Assembly: GCA_000995065.1 (NCBI GenBank)
Contig: LBWX01000004.1
Span: 78,431 to 119,744 of the forward strand
Reading direction: 5' to 3'
DNA from: a candidate division CPR2 bacterium GW2011_GWC2_39_35
GTDB lineage: Bacteria > Patescibacteriota > CPR2
Length of the DNA stretch: 41,314 nt
The notes beneath the pieces are model-generated. The model saw only the letters and a list, made by a program, of their open reading frames with translations. It ran no database searches and was not told where the DNA came from. Below are positions 8,065 through 14,668 of this stretch, piece after piece. Position numbers and translations under genes: made by a program. Within the stretch, counting starts at the first letter, position 1; every line of letters starts with the position of its first letter.

Positions 8065-8712
8065 CTAGTGCATTTCCGTTTCTAATTCCTCAAAAAACTT
8101 TCTCAAGAAGATGTTTCTTTTCTTTGCCATTTCGCTTGCTGTTTTGGTATACATTTTATCTTCAAAACCTAATCTTGTTGCTAGGTAATCCAGAGTATAA
8201 AACCCTTCTTTACGGTTTTTGCAAAAAGGGTCGTCATCTAATTTGCAAATCGGTCTCTTCATCACTCCGGCCGAAATAAATGCCCTTGCAATAATCATGG
8301 CTCCAGTGGCTTCTAAGTCATCAGCATCACGCGCAATTTTTCCTTCCAAAGATATTGAATCGTTTCGCGATCCTGTGCACGCCATAATTGCCGACTTAAC
8401 AGCTTCAATTTTTCCTTTAGAAAATTCTGGAATATTACTTAATATTTCCCCCGCTTTTTTAGCACTTTCGGTTTTAGATTTAAAATTTGACCAATTATGA
8501 TCATTTTTGGGCTTATCAATAAAATTATGAAAGAGTGCTGCTGGGATAACGATGTCTAAATCACCACCTTCCTCCCTTGCAATCTTTTCTGCATTTTTCA
8601 TCACTTGCAAAGCATGAATAAAATCATGTGCAGGGTCATTCTTAATGATGCCTTTTTTAGCTATCTCGATAAGCTTTGATCTTTGCTGGTGGTTCATATT
8701 TTCCAATTTCAT
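8065..8712 (-). CDS. HD-domain protein with HN in place of HD
   Basis: A 215-residue all-helical protein of the HD phosphohydrolase fold (YedJ-like layout), a metal-dependent phosphatase or nucleotidase family. Visible elements: AHDFIHALQVM (H29, H33), AALFHNFID (H62, N63) and KIARDADDLEATGAMIIAR (D129-D132). In the family the second element is HD; here the aspartate is asparagine, which may weaken metal binding or alter activity. It lies 46 bp after the radical SAM gene on the same strand but has its own TAAAAT box 6 nt before the ATG and no Shine-Dalgarno. Substrate unknown. Confidence 0.75.
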   Translation of the reverse strand: MKLENMNHQQRSKLIEIAKKGIIKNDPAHDFIHALQVMKNAEKIAREEGGDLDIVIPAALFHNFIDKPKNDHNWSNFKSKTESAKKAGEILSNIPEFSKGKIEAVKSAIMACTGSRNDSISLEGKIARDADDLEATGAMIIARAFISAGVMKRPICKLDDDPFCKNRKEGFYTLDYLATRLGFEDKMYTKTASEMAKKRNIFLRKFFEELETEMH

Positions 8713-8718
8713 TTACAT

Positions 8719-8724
8719 ATTTTA
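8719..8724 (-). promoter_or_regulatory. -10 box of a leaderless promoter for the HD gene
   Basis: TAAAAT on the minus strand, separated by exactly 6 nt from the ATG at 8712. No purine-rich ribosome-binding site precedes the start. Confidence 0.4.
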
Positions 8725-8758
8725 TTTGTGCCAAAGGTCTAATTGCTTGCATAATTTG

Positions 8759-9789
8759 TTAGTTGTTTATCATTTTGTGACAACTAAGTTCAGAAAAACT
8801 ACGATGAATTGTCTTTGAATTAGCAAAAATATTAATGGCTTTTTTAATGCCACTTTCATTTCTACTTCCGATTTTAATTTTTCACCTTTTACAAGACTGA
8901 GACCAAGATCCTGATCTATTGGATGACAAATTTTTAGCCTTCCATCGGCTGATAAAGTTAAATTACATAAACCTTGTTGGCACATGTATTCAGAACATTT
9001 CCTACATATATCCGAATAATGTGCATCGGCCTCAGTATCTTGAACTCTAATTTTTGTGCCCCCGGGCGTTGTAAAAACTTTTTTGGGTTGGCCATAACCA
9101 CCGGGAGAATTAATAATTTTGGGTTTACCAAAAGTTTTTTCTAAATACTGAGCAATTTCTCCTAAAGCAACGTAATTTTTTTGCCAAAATTCCCTATCTT
9201 GAACATTTTTATTAGGGAAATTCATGATATCAAAAAGTTTTAGATCTAATCCGTTTTTGATACAGAGGTTAATGATTTCATTAATTTCCTTGATATTGTA
9301 TTTTCCAATTACAGAGTGAACTCTAACCTCTGTAAATTTCTTGATCTCGCTTATTCCCCGAATCGCTTTTTCAAGATTATCCCTTAAAGGGTTACCTGAA
9401 ATAAAACAATAATTTTCTATATCAAAGGTATCAATGCTTACTTTTACTTTATCAAAATCCGCTCTTCCTATCTCTTCTATATATTTTTCAATTAAAACCC
9501 CATTGGTATTTAGTCTTAAGTAACCATCATCATTGCCAAGAGATTTGATATATTTCACCAAGGGAAAAGTAATTTCTGGAACTATTAATGGTTCGCCACC
9601 TGTAATGCTAAAAAACTTTATTCCTTCTTCATAGGCAGCCTTAACTATTTTTTTAAAGTCTTCTAACCCAAGAGTCTTTCCGACCAAAGAATAACTATCG
9701 CCTGACTTTGGACAATAGAGGCATTTTAAATTACATTTTTCAGTAACGGCTATTCTAAGTGATGGTGGTTTTTGCAATGTGTTCTCCAA
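8759..9789 (-). CDS. MoaA-like radical SAM protein with possible -1 frameshift near its end
   Basis: A radical SAM enzyme with CNLKCLYC (C19, C23, C26) binding the SAM-cleaving 4Fe-4S cluster and the GGEPL motif near residue 65. The C-terminal cysteine-rich part (YSDICRKCSEYMCQQGLC, then LTLSADGRLKICHP) resembles the auxiliary-cluster domain of MoaA. No other molybdopterin genes are seen, so the role is probably different. The start is TTG with a poor ribosome-binding site. The zero frame stops at 8770 and ends in an odd hydrophobic tail (PLIFLLIQRQFIVVFLNLV). At AAAAAAG (8839-8845) a -1 slip gives AINIFANSKTIHRSFSELSC and a stop at 8759-8761. The coordinates given include the shifted end. 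An A-run indel is the alternative. Confidence 0.75.
8839..8845 (-). promoter_or_regulatory. A AAA AAG slippery heptamer
   Basis: In the zero frame of the radical SAM gene the codons are TTA AAA AAG, the heptamer used for -1 frameshifting in E. coli dnaX. Slippage by one base joins the zero frame to a 26-codon extension of more protein-like composition. I did not find a clear stimulatory stem-loop downstream. Confidence 0.4.
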
Positions 9790-9838
9790 TGAAAATTCTG
9801 CCTAATTATACTATTTTAAACCAAAAATTGAAAGGTAT

Positions 9839-9935
9839 GGTTCGAGTCCTGTTTGCTTTATGAAGAGATTTTTTGGCTTTCATTAAATACTTCGAACCAC
9901 TAAAAAATGCCTTTGTAAAGGCATTTTTAGATATT
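9839..9935 (+). repeat. T-loop-bearing repeat with terminator hairpin, copy C (left of Fic operon)
   Basis: Begins with GGTTCGAGTCCT, the tRNA T-loop consensus also present in the nearby tRNA-Leu. About 40 nt later comes the inverse word TTCGAACCACTAAAAAAT, and then a hairpin (AAAAATGCC...GGCATTTTT, 9903-9928). The same order occurs at 11623-11735 on the other side of the Fic operon, in the same orientation. Confidence 0.65.
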
Positions 9936-9956
9936 AGAAAAAGGGGTGTCCCTTTT

Positions 9957-10037
9957 GGTACCCCTGATGCACTTTATATCGAACCGCTTGTTGAGTGGTT
10001 GGAGAAGTTGATGAGTGTTCATGATCAAGTGGATTAG
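9957..10037 (+). repeat. GTPDA..IEPLV.WL coding-like repeat, copy C
   Basis: Reads GTPDALYIEPLVEWLEKLM and ends in TAG after 26 codons, overlapping the 3' end of the opposing 151-codon gene by 4 bp. The same frame stays open back to 9861, through the hairpin, reading FIKYFEPLKNAFVKAF, still without a start codon. Confidence 0.6.
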
Positions 10038-10489
10038 CGATTCTTAGTATCTTCATCCACAATTCTTAATCTATCAACACCATGTTCCTCGAACTCTTCT
10101 CTATATTTGGCATATATCTCATGAATTCTTTCAGGAAACCAGCTATCTCTGGCTAATTCTTTTTTCTCCTTATCTGTTATTGTTTCGTAAAAGTCCCGCT
10201 TCCCAAGCTCACGTTCCAAAAACTCCCAAAATACAAAATCATCGTAACTCTCCATAGTCTCTTCAATGCGATTACTTAATTCTTCAGAAGGAAGAGGATG
10301 TCCTTCAAAATCTTCAACCAAATCTCCACTTTCGAAATAATCAGCCTTTGTGATTAAATAGTCTTCGATTTGGTCATAATCTTTGCCTTTATAGAGCCCT
10401 TGGTCAAATAGGCTGCCTCGAATCCAGTTACCCAATAAAACAACCTCTAAAAGATCACGGTACTGTTTTTTAGTTAGCTTGATTTCCAT
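10034..10489 (-). CDS. Uncharacterised acidic protein in operon with Fic
   Basis: A 151-residue soluble protein, strongly charged and rich in Glu, Asp and aromatic residues (for example YDQIEDYLITKADYFESGDL). There is no signal peptide or membrane span, and I do not recognise a family. I chose the ATG at 10489, which has GGAGAG 4-5 nt upstream; a TTG four codons earlier abuts the Fic stop and has no ribosome-binding site. It follows the Fic gene by 12 bp and shares its promoter, so a partner, substrate or modulator of the Fic enzyme is plausible, but this is inference from context only. Confidence 0.75.
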   Translation of the reverse strand: MEIKLTKKQYRDLLEVVLLGNWIRGSLFDQGLYKGKDYDQIEDYLITKADYFESGDLVEDFEGHPLPSEELSNRIEETMESYDDFVFWEFLERELGKRDFYETITDKEKKELARDSWFPERIHEIYAKYREEFEEHGVDRLRIVDEDTKNR

Positions 10490-10501
10490 TTTACTCTCCA
10501 A

Positions 10502-11536
10502 TTATTTGACCTTTATCTTATAATAAGTAGCTTTGCCCTTACCATGTCGTTCTATAAGTCCTAATCCGATCAGCTTATTAAAGTCCTGATTTCTGGTAGG
10601 TTTGGCTCGAGTTGTAAGCTTGGCATAATCTTTGTCGGTTATATAGCCGTTTTCTTCAATAAACTGTAGGATTTTTTGATGGTATGGTTTAAGAGATTTT
10701 TCGGGTGACAGAATTTTGGTTTCAAGAGCCTTGCCGACTCTTAATACCTCGTCAATAATACCATCGGTAAAGTATTCAAGCCACTGGGTAAAATCAACAC
10801 TATCTTCAAGCTCATAATAATTACCTCGCAAACCAACGTTTTGAAAATACCTGGTCACATTTTGGTTGTAATAATTTTCAAAGCTAAAAAGATTAAAGGT
10901 ATTAAGACCCATATTGGCAAGAAGAACTTTAGTAGCCAATCTTGCAGTCCGGCCGTTACCATCAGTAAAAGGATGAATAATCACAAATTGTTTATGAAAT
11001 AAACCAGCAATGATAAGGGGATCAAGTTTGCCTTCGTTTTCTTTGACATAGCCAATTAAATTTTCAAGAAATTTTGGCACATCCTGATGATCTGGCGGCA
11101 AATAAATTGGTCTCCCGGTTCTTGGATCGTTCACAAAAACAGGTTCTTGCCTTATTTTACCAGCATTGTTTTTACTAATAAGACCATTAGTGATAATCCT
11201 TTGGATTCTTAAGATTAAGGCGAGGTTAAAATTAACTGAATGATCCTCAATTTCTCTATTTAATAATCCCAAAGCCTTATTGTAATTTAGAACCTCTTTT
11301 TCACTATCCCTTAGATTTAGAGGTTTGTTTTTTATGATTCTTTTAACCTCGGTTAAAGGTAGCGGGTTTCCCTCAATACTTGTTGAGGAATAGGCTGAAA
11401 TTTCCCTTGCGTCTCTTTCAAGCCCTTCTAAAGTCACTAAAGGAAAACGCCGGTTATTTAGATCAGCAACAAGGATACCAATTCTTTTGATGTTTTCTAG
11501 TAGTTTTGGGGTAATGATAAATTTTGGATTAAACAT
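10502..11536 (-). CDS. Fic-domain AMP-transferase with inhibitory motif and winged helix
   Basis: A 344-residue Fic protein, a family that transfers AMP or similar groups to Ser/Thr/Tyr of target proteins. The catalytic loop is HPFTDGNGRTAR at residues 188-199, with H188 as the base. An N-terminal inhibitory motif STSIEGN (51-57) fits the (S/T)xxxE(G/N) rule, so this is a class II, self-inhibited Fic. The flap YLPPDH is at 145-150. A winged-helix-like C-terminus (about 280-344, YHQKILQFIEENGYITDKDY) suggests DNA or protein binding. The operon promoter carries three 11-bp-spaced repeats. The cassette lies beside tRNA-Leu between two related repeats, which suggests acquisition. Confidence 0.92.
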   Translation of the reverse strand: MFNPKFIITPKLLENIKRIGILVADLNNRRFPLVTLEGLERDAREISAYSSTSIEGNPLPLTEVKRIIKNKPLNLRDSEKEVLNYNKALGLLNREIEDHSVNFNLALILRIQRIITNGLISKNNAGKIRQEPVFVNDPRTGRPIYLPPDHQDVPKFLENLIGYVKENEGKLDPLIIAGLFHKQFVIIHPFTDGNGRTARLATKVLLANMGLNTFNLFSFENYYNQNVTRYFQNVGLRGNYYELEDSVDFTQWLEYFTDGIIDEVLRVGKALETKILSPEKSLKPYHQKILQFIEENGYITDKDYAKLTTRAKPTRNQDFNKLIGLGLIERHGKGKATYYKIKVK

Positions 11537-11553
11537 AAAATTCTCTTTAGTTT

Positions 11554-11583
11554 ATAGACAAATAATAGACGATTCATAGACGA
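11554..11583 (-). promoter_or_regulatory. Three ATAGACRA repeats at 11-bp period: likely operator of the Fic operon
   Basis: Plus-strand words ATAGACAA (11554), ATAGACGA (11565) and ATAGACGA (11576) are spaced exactly 11 bp apart, about one helical turn. They cover the -10 box and spacer of the Fic promoter, so a bound protein would block RNA polymerase. The winged-helix end of the Fic protein is a candidate binder (inference). Confidence 0.6.
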
Positions 11584-11590
11584 TTGTCAA
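11562..11590 (-). promoter_or_regulatory. Sigma70-type promoter of the Fic operon
   Basis: On the minus strand TTGACA (11585-11590), a 17-nt spacer and TATTAT (11562-11567). The Fic ATG at 11536 follows about 25 nt later, with AAAGAG as a weak ribosome-binding site. Confidence 0.75.
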
Positions 11591-11622
11591 CAACCCAAAT
11601 CAATTCAATGAAACTATAGGAT

Positions 11623-11735
11623 GGTTCGAGTCCTTTCTGCCTAAAGGCTTTTTCGCGAAAGAAATTTTTGGATTTTTGTAAATATTTCGAACCACTAAAA
11701 AATCCCTTATTTAGGGGATTTTTTAAATAGTATTA
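11623..11735 (+). repeat. T-loop-bearing repeat with terminator hairpin, copy D (right of Fic operon)
   Basis: Same order as 9839-9935: GGTTCGAGTCCT, then TTCGAACCACTAAAAAAT, a hairpin and TAGTATTA. One frame gives KYFEPLKNPLF, like KYFEPLKNAFV of copy C, before a stop. The element abuts tRNA-Leu, whose complement begins with the same TGGTACC word that precedes PDA in the GTPDA repeats. Confidence 0.65.
11697..11724 (-). terminator. Bidirectional hairpin terminator downstream of tRNA-Leu
   Basis: A perfect 10-bp stem (AAAAAATCCC / GGGATTTTTT) with an 8-nt loop. On the minus strand it follows the tRNA-Leu gene by about 30 nt and ends in a T-run. Confidence 0.7.
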
Positions 11736-11751
11736 AATTGGGTGTCTCATC

Positions 11752-11835
11752 TGGTACCGGAGAGAGGACTCGAACCTCCACGCCTTGCGGCACGTGCTCC
11801 TAAGGCACGCGTGTCTGCCATTCCACCACTCCGGC
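11752..11835 (-). tRNA. tRNA-Leu (anticodon UAG), CCA encoded
   Basis: A minus-strand cloverleaf: acceptor GCCGGAG pairing with CTCCGGT (G1-U72 wobble), discriminator A, encoded CCA; D-arm with GTGGAATGGCAGAC; anticodon stem CGTGC/GCACG with loop CTTAGGA, anticodon UAG; a long class II variable arm (GCCGCAAGGC); T-arm GAGG TTCGAGT CCTC. It reads CUN leucine codons, chiefly CUA. The T-loop word GGTTCGAGTCCT also occurs in the two repeats bracketing the Fic operon. Confidence 0.95.
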
Positions 11836-11972
11836 ACATACATTAAATAACCCTAACATTTTACCCCAAAAATCCAGAAAAATCAATACAAACAAGAACC
11901 CCCGGGCCCCCGAGATCCCAGATCGGATTCGAACGCCAGAGAAGATCATGAAATCAATAAACTACTACAATA

Positions 11973-12131
11973 TCACCTAGAATTAGTTTCGTTACTTTCC
12001 ATCTCACCAGCATTTATTATCTTTATCTCCGTTTTTTTGTTTTCTCTCATAAATAAAAGACCAACTAGAAACATCATAATTATTAATAGTGCTGCAATAA
12101 TGTGGTTTAAACCCTCATCATTCTCTGGCAT
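11973..12131 (-). CDS. Small single-span membrane protein, 52 residues, overlapping recG
   Basis: A 52-codon frame whose ATG lies inside the last codons of recG, a 14-bp overlap in another frame, typical of translational coupling. The product has a short acidic N-terminus (MPENDEG), one hydrophobic span (IIAALLIIMMFLVGLLFM, about residues 11-28) and a polar tail (RENKKTEIKII onward). No family is recognised. There is no strong Shine-Dalgarno. The clean span with charged flanks favours a real small protein, but this rests on one sequence. The GC-rich stretch just beyond it (11900-11935) is not coding as far as I can see. Confidence 0.45.
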   Translation of the reverse strand: MPENDEGLNHIIAALLIIMMFLVGLLFMRENKKTEIKIINAGEMESNETNSR

Positions 12132-14256
12132 ATTCAATGCTTTCTACTTTTTCTTTTAAAACTGGCACGGTTTTTAATTCTGGATCTTTGCCTAAAAACC
12201 ATTGGGCCGCATCCCTTACCTTGGAAATTAATTTGATGTCCGTAAATTTGGCAATTTTTAAGTCTGACCAGCCGGACTGACGGGTCCCCATAAATTCCCC
12301 CGGCCCCCGGATTTCCAAATCCGATTCGGCTAATTTAAATCCATCCTGATTTGTAACTAGAGTATTGAGACGTTTTGTAGTTGTCGTATCGAAATTAGTA
12401 TTGGTATTGGTAAACAAGAGACAATAGCTTTTATGCTCTCCTCTCCCAACTCGTCCCCTAAACTGATGAAGTTGGGCCAGACCAAATCGCTCCGCCCCCT
12501 CAATAACCATAATGCTGGCATTAGGCACATCTACTCCCACTTCAATAACGGAAGTAGAAACTAAGATGTCGCACTTGCCCATCTTAAAGTCGTTCATTAT
12601 TTCTTCTTTTTCTTTGGATTTCATTTTGCCATGTAAGAGCCCTACCTTTAGATTCGGAAAAATATTTTCCGATAGATTCTTATGCTCATCTGTAGCCGCT
12701 TTTAGATCCATTTTTTCCGATTCTTTAACAAGCGGACAGATTACAAAGCATTGCCGGCCGTCACTTACATGTTTTTTTATAAACTCATATGCCGCTTCCC
12801 TCTTATCATGTGACACTAACTTAGTAGTAATTTCCTGCCGACCCGGCGGTAATTCATCAATAACAGAAACATCAAGATCGCCAAAAATAGTAAGCTGCAG
12901 CGATCTGGGGATCGGAGTTGCCGTCATGGAAAGAAAATGAGGAAAATTTCCATCAGAGGGTTCGACCCTCTCTTGGAGGGTCGAACCCTCCCCCAAACCA
13001 CTTCTTTTTCTTAAAGCCTGGCGCTGATCCACACCAAACCGATGCTGCTCGTCTACTATTGCCAGAGCCAGACTCTTAAATTCCAACTTATCCGAAACTA
13101 AGGCGTGTGTACCAATAGCAACATCAATATCACCTTCTTTAATTAATTTTATTAGTTCTCCCCTTTTAATTTTTAAATTGCAATTTTGAATTTTGCCTTT
13201 TGAATTTTGCCTTTTTATTTGCGCTTCTTTCCCAGTAATGAGCCCGATATTTAGACCGAATGGCACTAAAACCTTACTTAGTCCGTCAAAATGCTGTTTG
13301 GCCAAAATTTCCGTCGGCGCCATTAGAACGGCTTGATATTTAGCTTTTGCGACTAGGTACATGGCAAACGCCGCCACGATAGTTTTTCCGGAGCCGACAT
13401 CTCCCTGAACCAAGCGGTTCATTGGATGATCTTTTTTAAGGTCTTTTATAATCTCCCAGCAAACCCGTTTTTGAGCATTAGTTAAAGAAAACGAAAGACT
13501 ATCTACAAACTCTTTGGCCTTATTTTCTTCAAATGGAACTGAAACCGCTTTTTCTTTAGCCATTCCCATTTTTTGTTTTAAACCGGAGAGTAAAATGATA
13601 AATAGCTCGTCAAAAGCCAGCCTTTTTCTAGCTTCCGCAAGCTCTAATTTGTTATTTGGAAAATGAATCGCCCTTACAGCCGATGGCAGATCGGTTAGGC
13701 CTTCTCTTTTTTTTAGAGTTTCCGGCAAAGGGTCTTTTATATTAAAGACAAGCTTTAAAAGAGGTTTTATTTGGTAACGAAGCCACTTAGACGTTAAGCC
13801 TTCAGTTTCCGGATACACCGGCACAATCCGTCCAACATGCTTTAGATCAACTGACAATTTTTCCCAAGCCGGGCTTATCATCACAATTTGGCCGTAGTTA
13901 AACTCCGGTTTACCCGCCAGCACAATTTCGTCTCCCATTTTTAAGCTTTTTGTTAGAAATGGCTGGTTGAACCAGGTAACTTTCATGGTACCGGTATCGT
14001 CAGCCACAACAGCCTCGGTAATAGTCATCCGCCGATTTCTGGACTTTTTATTGGCAATTTGCCAGATATTTCCTTTAATAGTTATACTTTCCCCGGGACG
14101 TGTTTTGGAAATTGGCACGATAGTTGAAAAATCCTCATATCTTCTTGGGTAATACAAAAGTAAATCCTCAACTGTATTAAGACCAAGTTTATGAAGTTTC
14201 TTGGCATAATTCGCCCCAACACCACTTAACGTTTCTACTGATGTATTTAAATTCAT
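12118..14256 (-). CDS. recG: ATP-dependent DNA helicase RecG, with two repeat-derived insertions
   Basis: A 712-residue RecG, the double-strand translocase that remodels stalled forks and Holliday junctions. The N-terminal part has the helix-hairpin-helix-like GVGANYAKKLHKLGL and an OB wedge domain. Helicase motifs follow: Walker A GDVGSGKT (285-292), DEQHRFG (402-408), SMTATPIPRSL, and the C-terminal lobe with GRVGRGEHKSYC. Two inserts look foreign: about residues 349-364 (RQNSKGKIQNCNLKIK), matching an intergenic repeat, and about 421-436, encoded by a perfect 15-nt inverted repeat. The start is the ATG at 14256, 6 nt after a TACAAT box; an in-frame ATG 6 codons upstream would lie within that promoter. 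Confidence 0.93.
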   Translation of the reverse strand: MNLNTSVETLSGVGANYAKKLHKLGLNTVEDLLLYYPRRYEDFSTIVPISKTRPGESITIKGNIWQIANKKSRNRRMTITEAVVADDTGTMKVTWFNQPFLTKSLKMGDEIVLAGKPEFNYGQIVMISPAWEKLSVDLKHVGRIVPVYPETEGLTSKWLRYQIKPLLKLVFNIKDPLPETLKKREGLTDLPSAVRAIHFPNNKLELAEARKRLAFDELFIILLSGLKQKMGMAKEKAVSVPFEENKAKEFVDSLSFSLTNAQKRVCWEIIKDLKKDHPMNRLVQGDVGSGKTIVAAFAMYLVAKAKYQAVLMAPTEILAKQHFDGLSKVLVPFGLNIGLITGKEAQIKRQNSKGKIQNCNLKIKRGELIKLIKEGDIDVAIGTHALVSDKLEFKSLALAIVDEQHRFGVDQRQALRKRSGLGEGSTLQERVEPSDGNFPHFLSMTATPIPRSLQLTIFGDLDVSVIDELPPGRQEITTKLVSHDKREAAYEFIKKHVSDGRQCFVICPLVKESEKMDLKAATDEHKNLSENIFPNLKVGLLHGKMKSKEKEEIMNDFKMGKCDILVSTSVIEVGVDVPNASIMVIEGAERFGLAQLHQFRGRVGRGEHKSYCLLFTNTNTNFDTTTTKRLNTLVTNQDGFKLAESDLEIRGPGEFMGTRQSGWSDLKIAKFTDIKLISKVRDAAQWFLGKDPELKTVPVLKEKVESIEYARE
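12956..12990. repeat. Perfect inverted repeat inside recG coding sequence
   Basis: Two 15-nt arms (GAGGGTTCGACCCTC and its reverse complement) separated by 5 nt. Each arm is itself a near-palindrome like a tRNA T-arm. It lies in frame and encodes part of SGLGEGSTLQERVEPSDG, just before the conserved FPHFLSMTATPIPR. Confidence 0.8.
13165..13212. repeat. Low-complexity repeat inside recG coding sequence
   Basis: The minus strand reads AAAGGCAAAATTCAAAA words, including two tandem GGCAAAATTCAAAA units, then AATTGCAATT. The same words fill the gap before the PBP gene (15965-16020), and weaker ones lie at 23683-23712. It is in frame and encodes RQNSKGKIQNCNLKIK. Confidence 0.6.
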
Positions 14257-14262
14257 GGGTAT

Positions 14263-14268
14263 ATTGTA
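14263..14268 (-). promoter_or_regulatory. Extended -10 box of a leaderless promoter for recG
   Basis: TACAAT on the minus strand, preceded by TGC (extended -10) and ending 6 nt before the ATG at 14256. No Shine-Dalgarno is present. Confidence 0.5.
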
Positions 14269-14301
14269 GCACATTGCTAACTTCGGTTTTCAAATTTGAG
14301 T

Positions 14302-14330
14302 TTGCTCCAAGAATAAGCACATGGTATGAT
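14302..14330 (+). promoter_or_regulatory. Sigma70-type promoter of the small acidic gene
   Basis: TTGCTC (14302-14307), a 17-nt spacer and TATGAT (14325-14330) on the plus strand, 25 nt before the ATG. It is divergent from the recG promoter. Confidence 0.65.
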
Positions 14331-14355
14331 TAATATATAAATAAAGGAGGGCATC

Positions 14356-14487
14356 ATGCAAAACGAAGAAGAAGTTAATACAGAGGTTGAAGAAACCGAA
14401 GTTGAGACTCCAGAGACAGAAGAGGAAGTAGCCGAAGAAGAGGATACTACTGAAGAAGCTCCAGAAGAAGACGAAGCAACAGAATAG
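14356..14487 (+). CDS. Very acidic 43-residue protein of unknown function
   Basis: A complete small gene with its own promoter, a near-perfect Shine-Dalgarno (AAAGGAGGG, 5 nt before ATG) and a strong terminator. The product starts MQNEEEVNTEVEETEVE and consists mainly of Glu, Thr, Val and Ala: 21 Glu and 2 Asp in 43 residues, with no Lys or Arg. It should be disordered and highly negative. No family is recognised. Such composition can mimic nucleic acid or bind basic proteins, but that is speculation. It is one of only three intact genes I call on the plus strand. Confidence 0.75.
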   Translation: MQNEEEVNTEVEETEVETPETEEEVAEEEDTTEEAPEEDEATE

Positions 14488-14518
14488 TCTTACTAAACTA
14501 TATTAATATTAGTTTTCT

Positions 14519-14563
14519 AAAAAAGCGTTTGTTGCCCTTAGGCAAAAGATTGAACGCTTTTTT
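14519..14563 (+). terminator. Strong terminator of the small acidic gene
   Basis: A perfect 11-bp outer stem (AAAAAAGCGTT / AACGCTTTTTT) enclosing an inner TTGCC/GGCAA hairpin, ending in six T on the plus strand. Confidence 0.8.
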
Positions 14564-14668
14564 AGATTGATATTAGTGTAAGATTTATAAGAAAGTCGGG
14601 ATTTAATGTATTTAGTATTCATATCGGCTCGGCCTCCGCAGTAATCATAGTCATCAACATCTCAATTT

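Noticed and set aside
6551-10037. GTPDA copies read as decayed tRNA genes on the minus strand (they end in GGTACCA and hold GGTTCGATA)
   Set aside because: No T-stem or acceptor pairing can be made around the TTCGATA loop, and variation among copies follows codons, which favours a coding origin.
11900-11935. Second fragment of recG suggested by a similar GC-rich word (ESDL..RGPG when translated)
   Set aside because: The similarity is limited to about 25 nt with mismatches, and the flanks do not match recG; too short to call a duplication.
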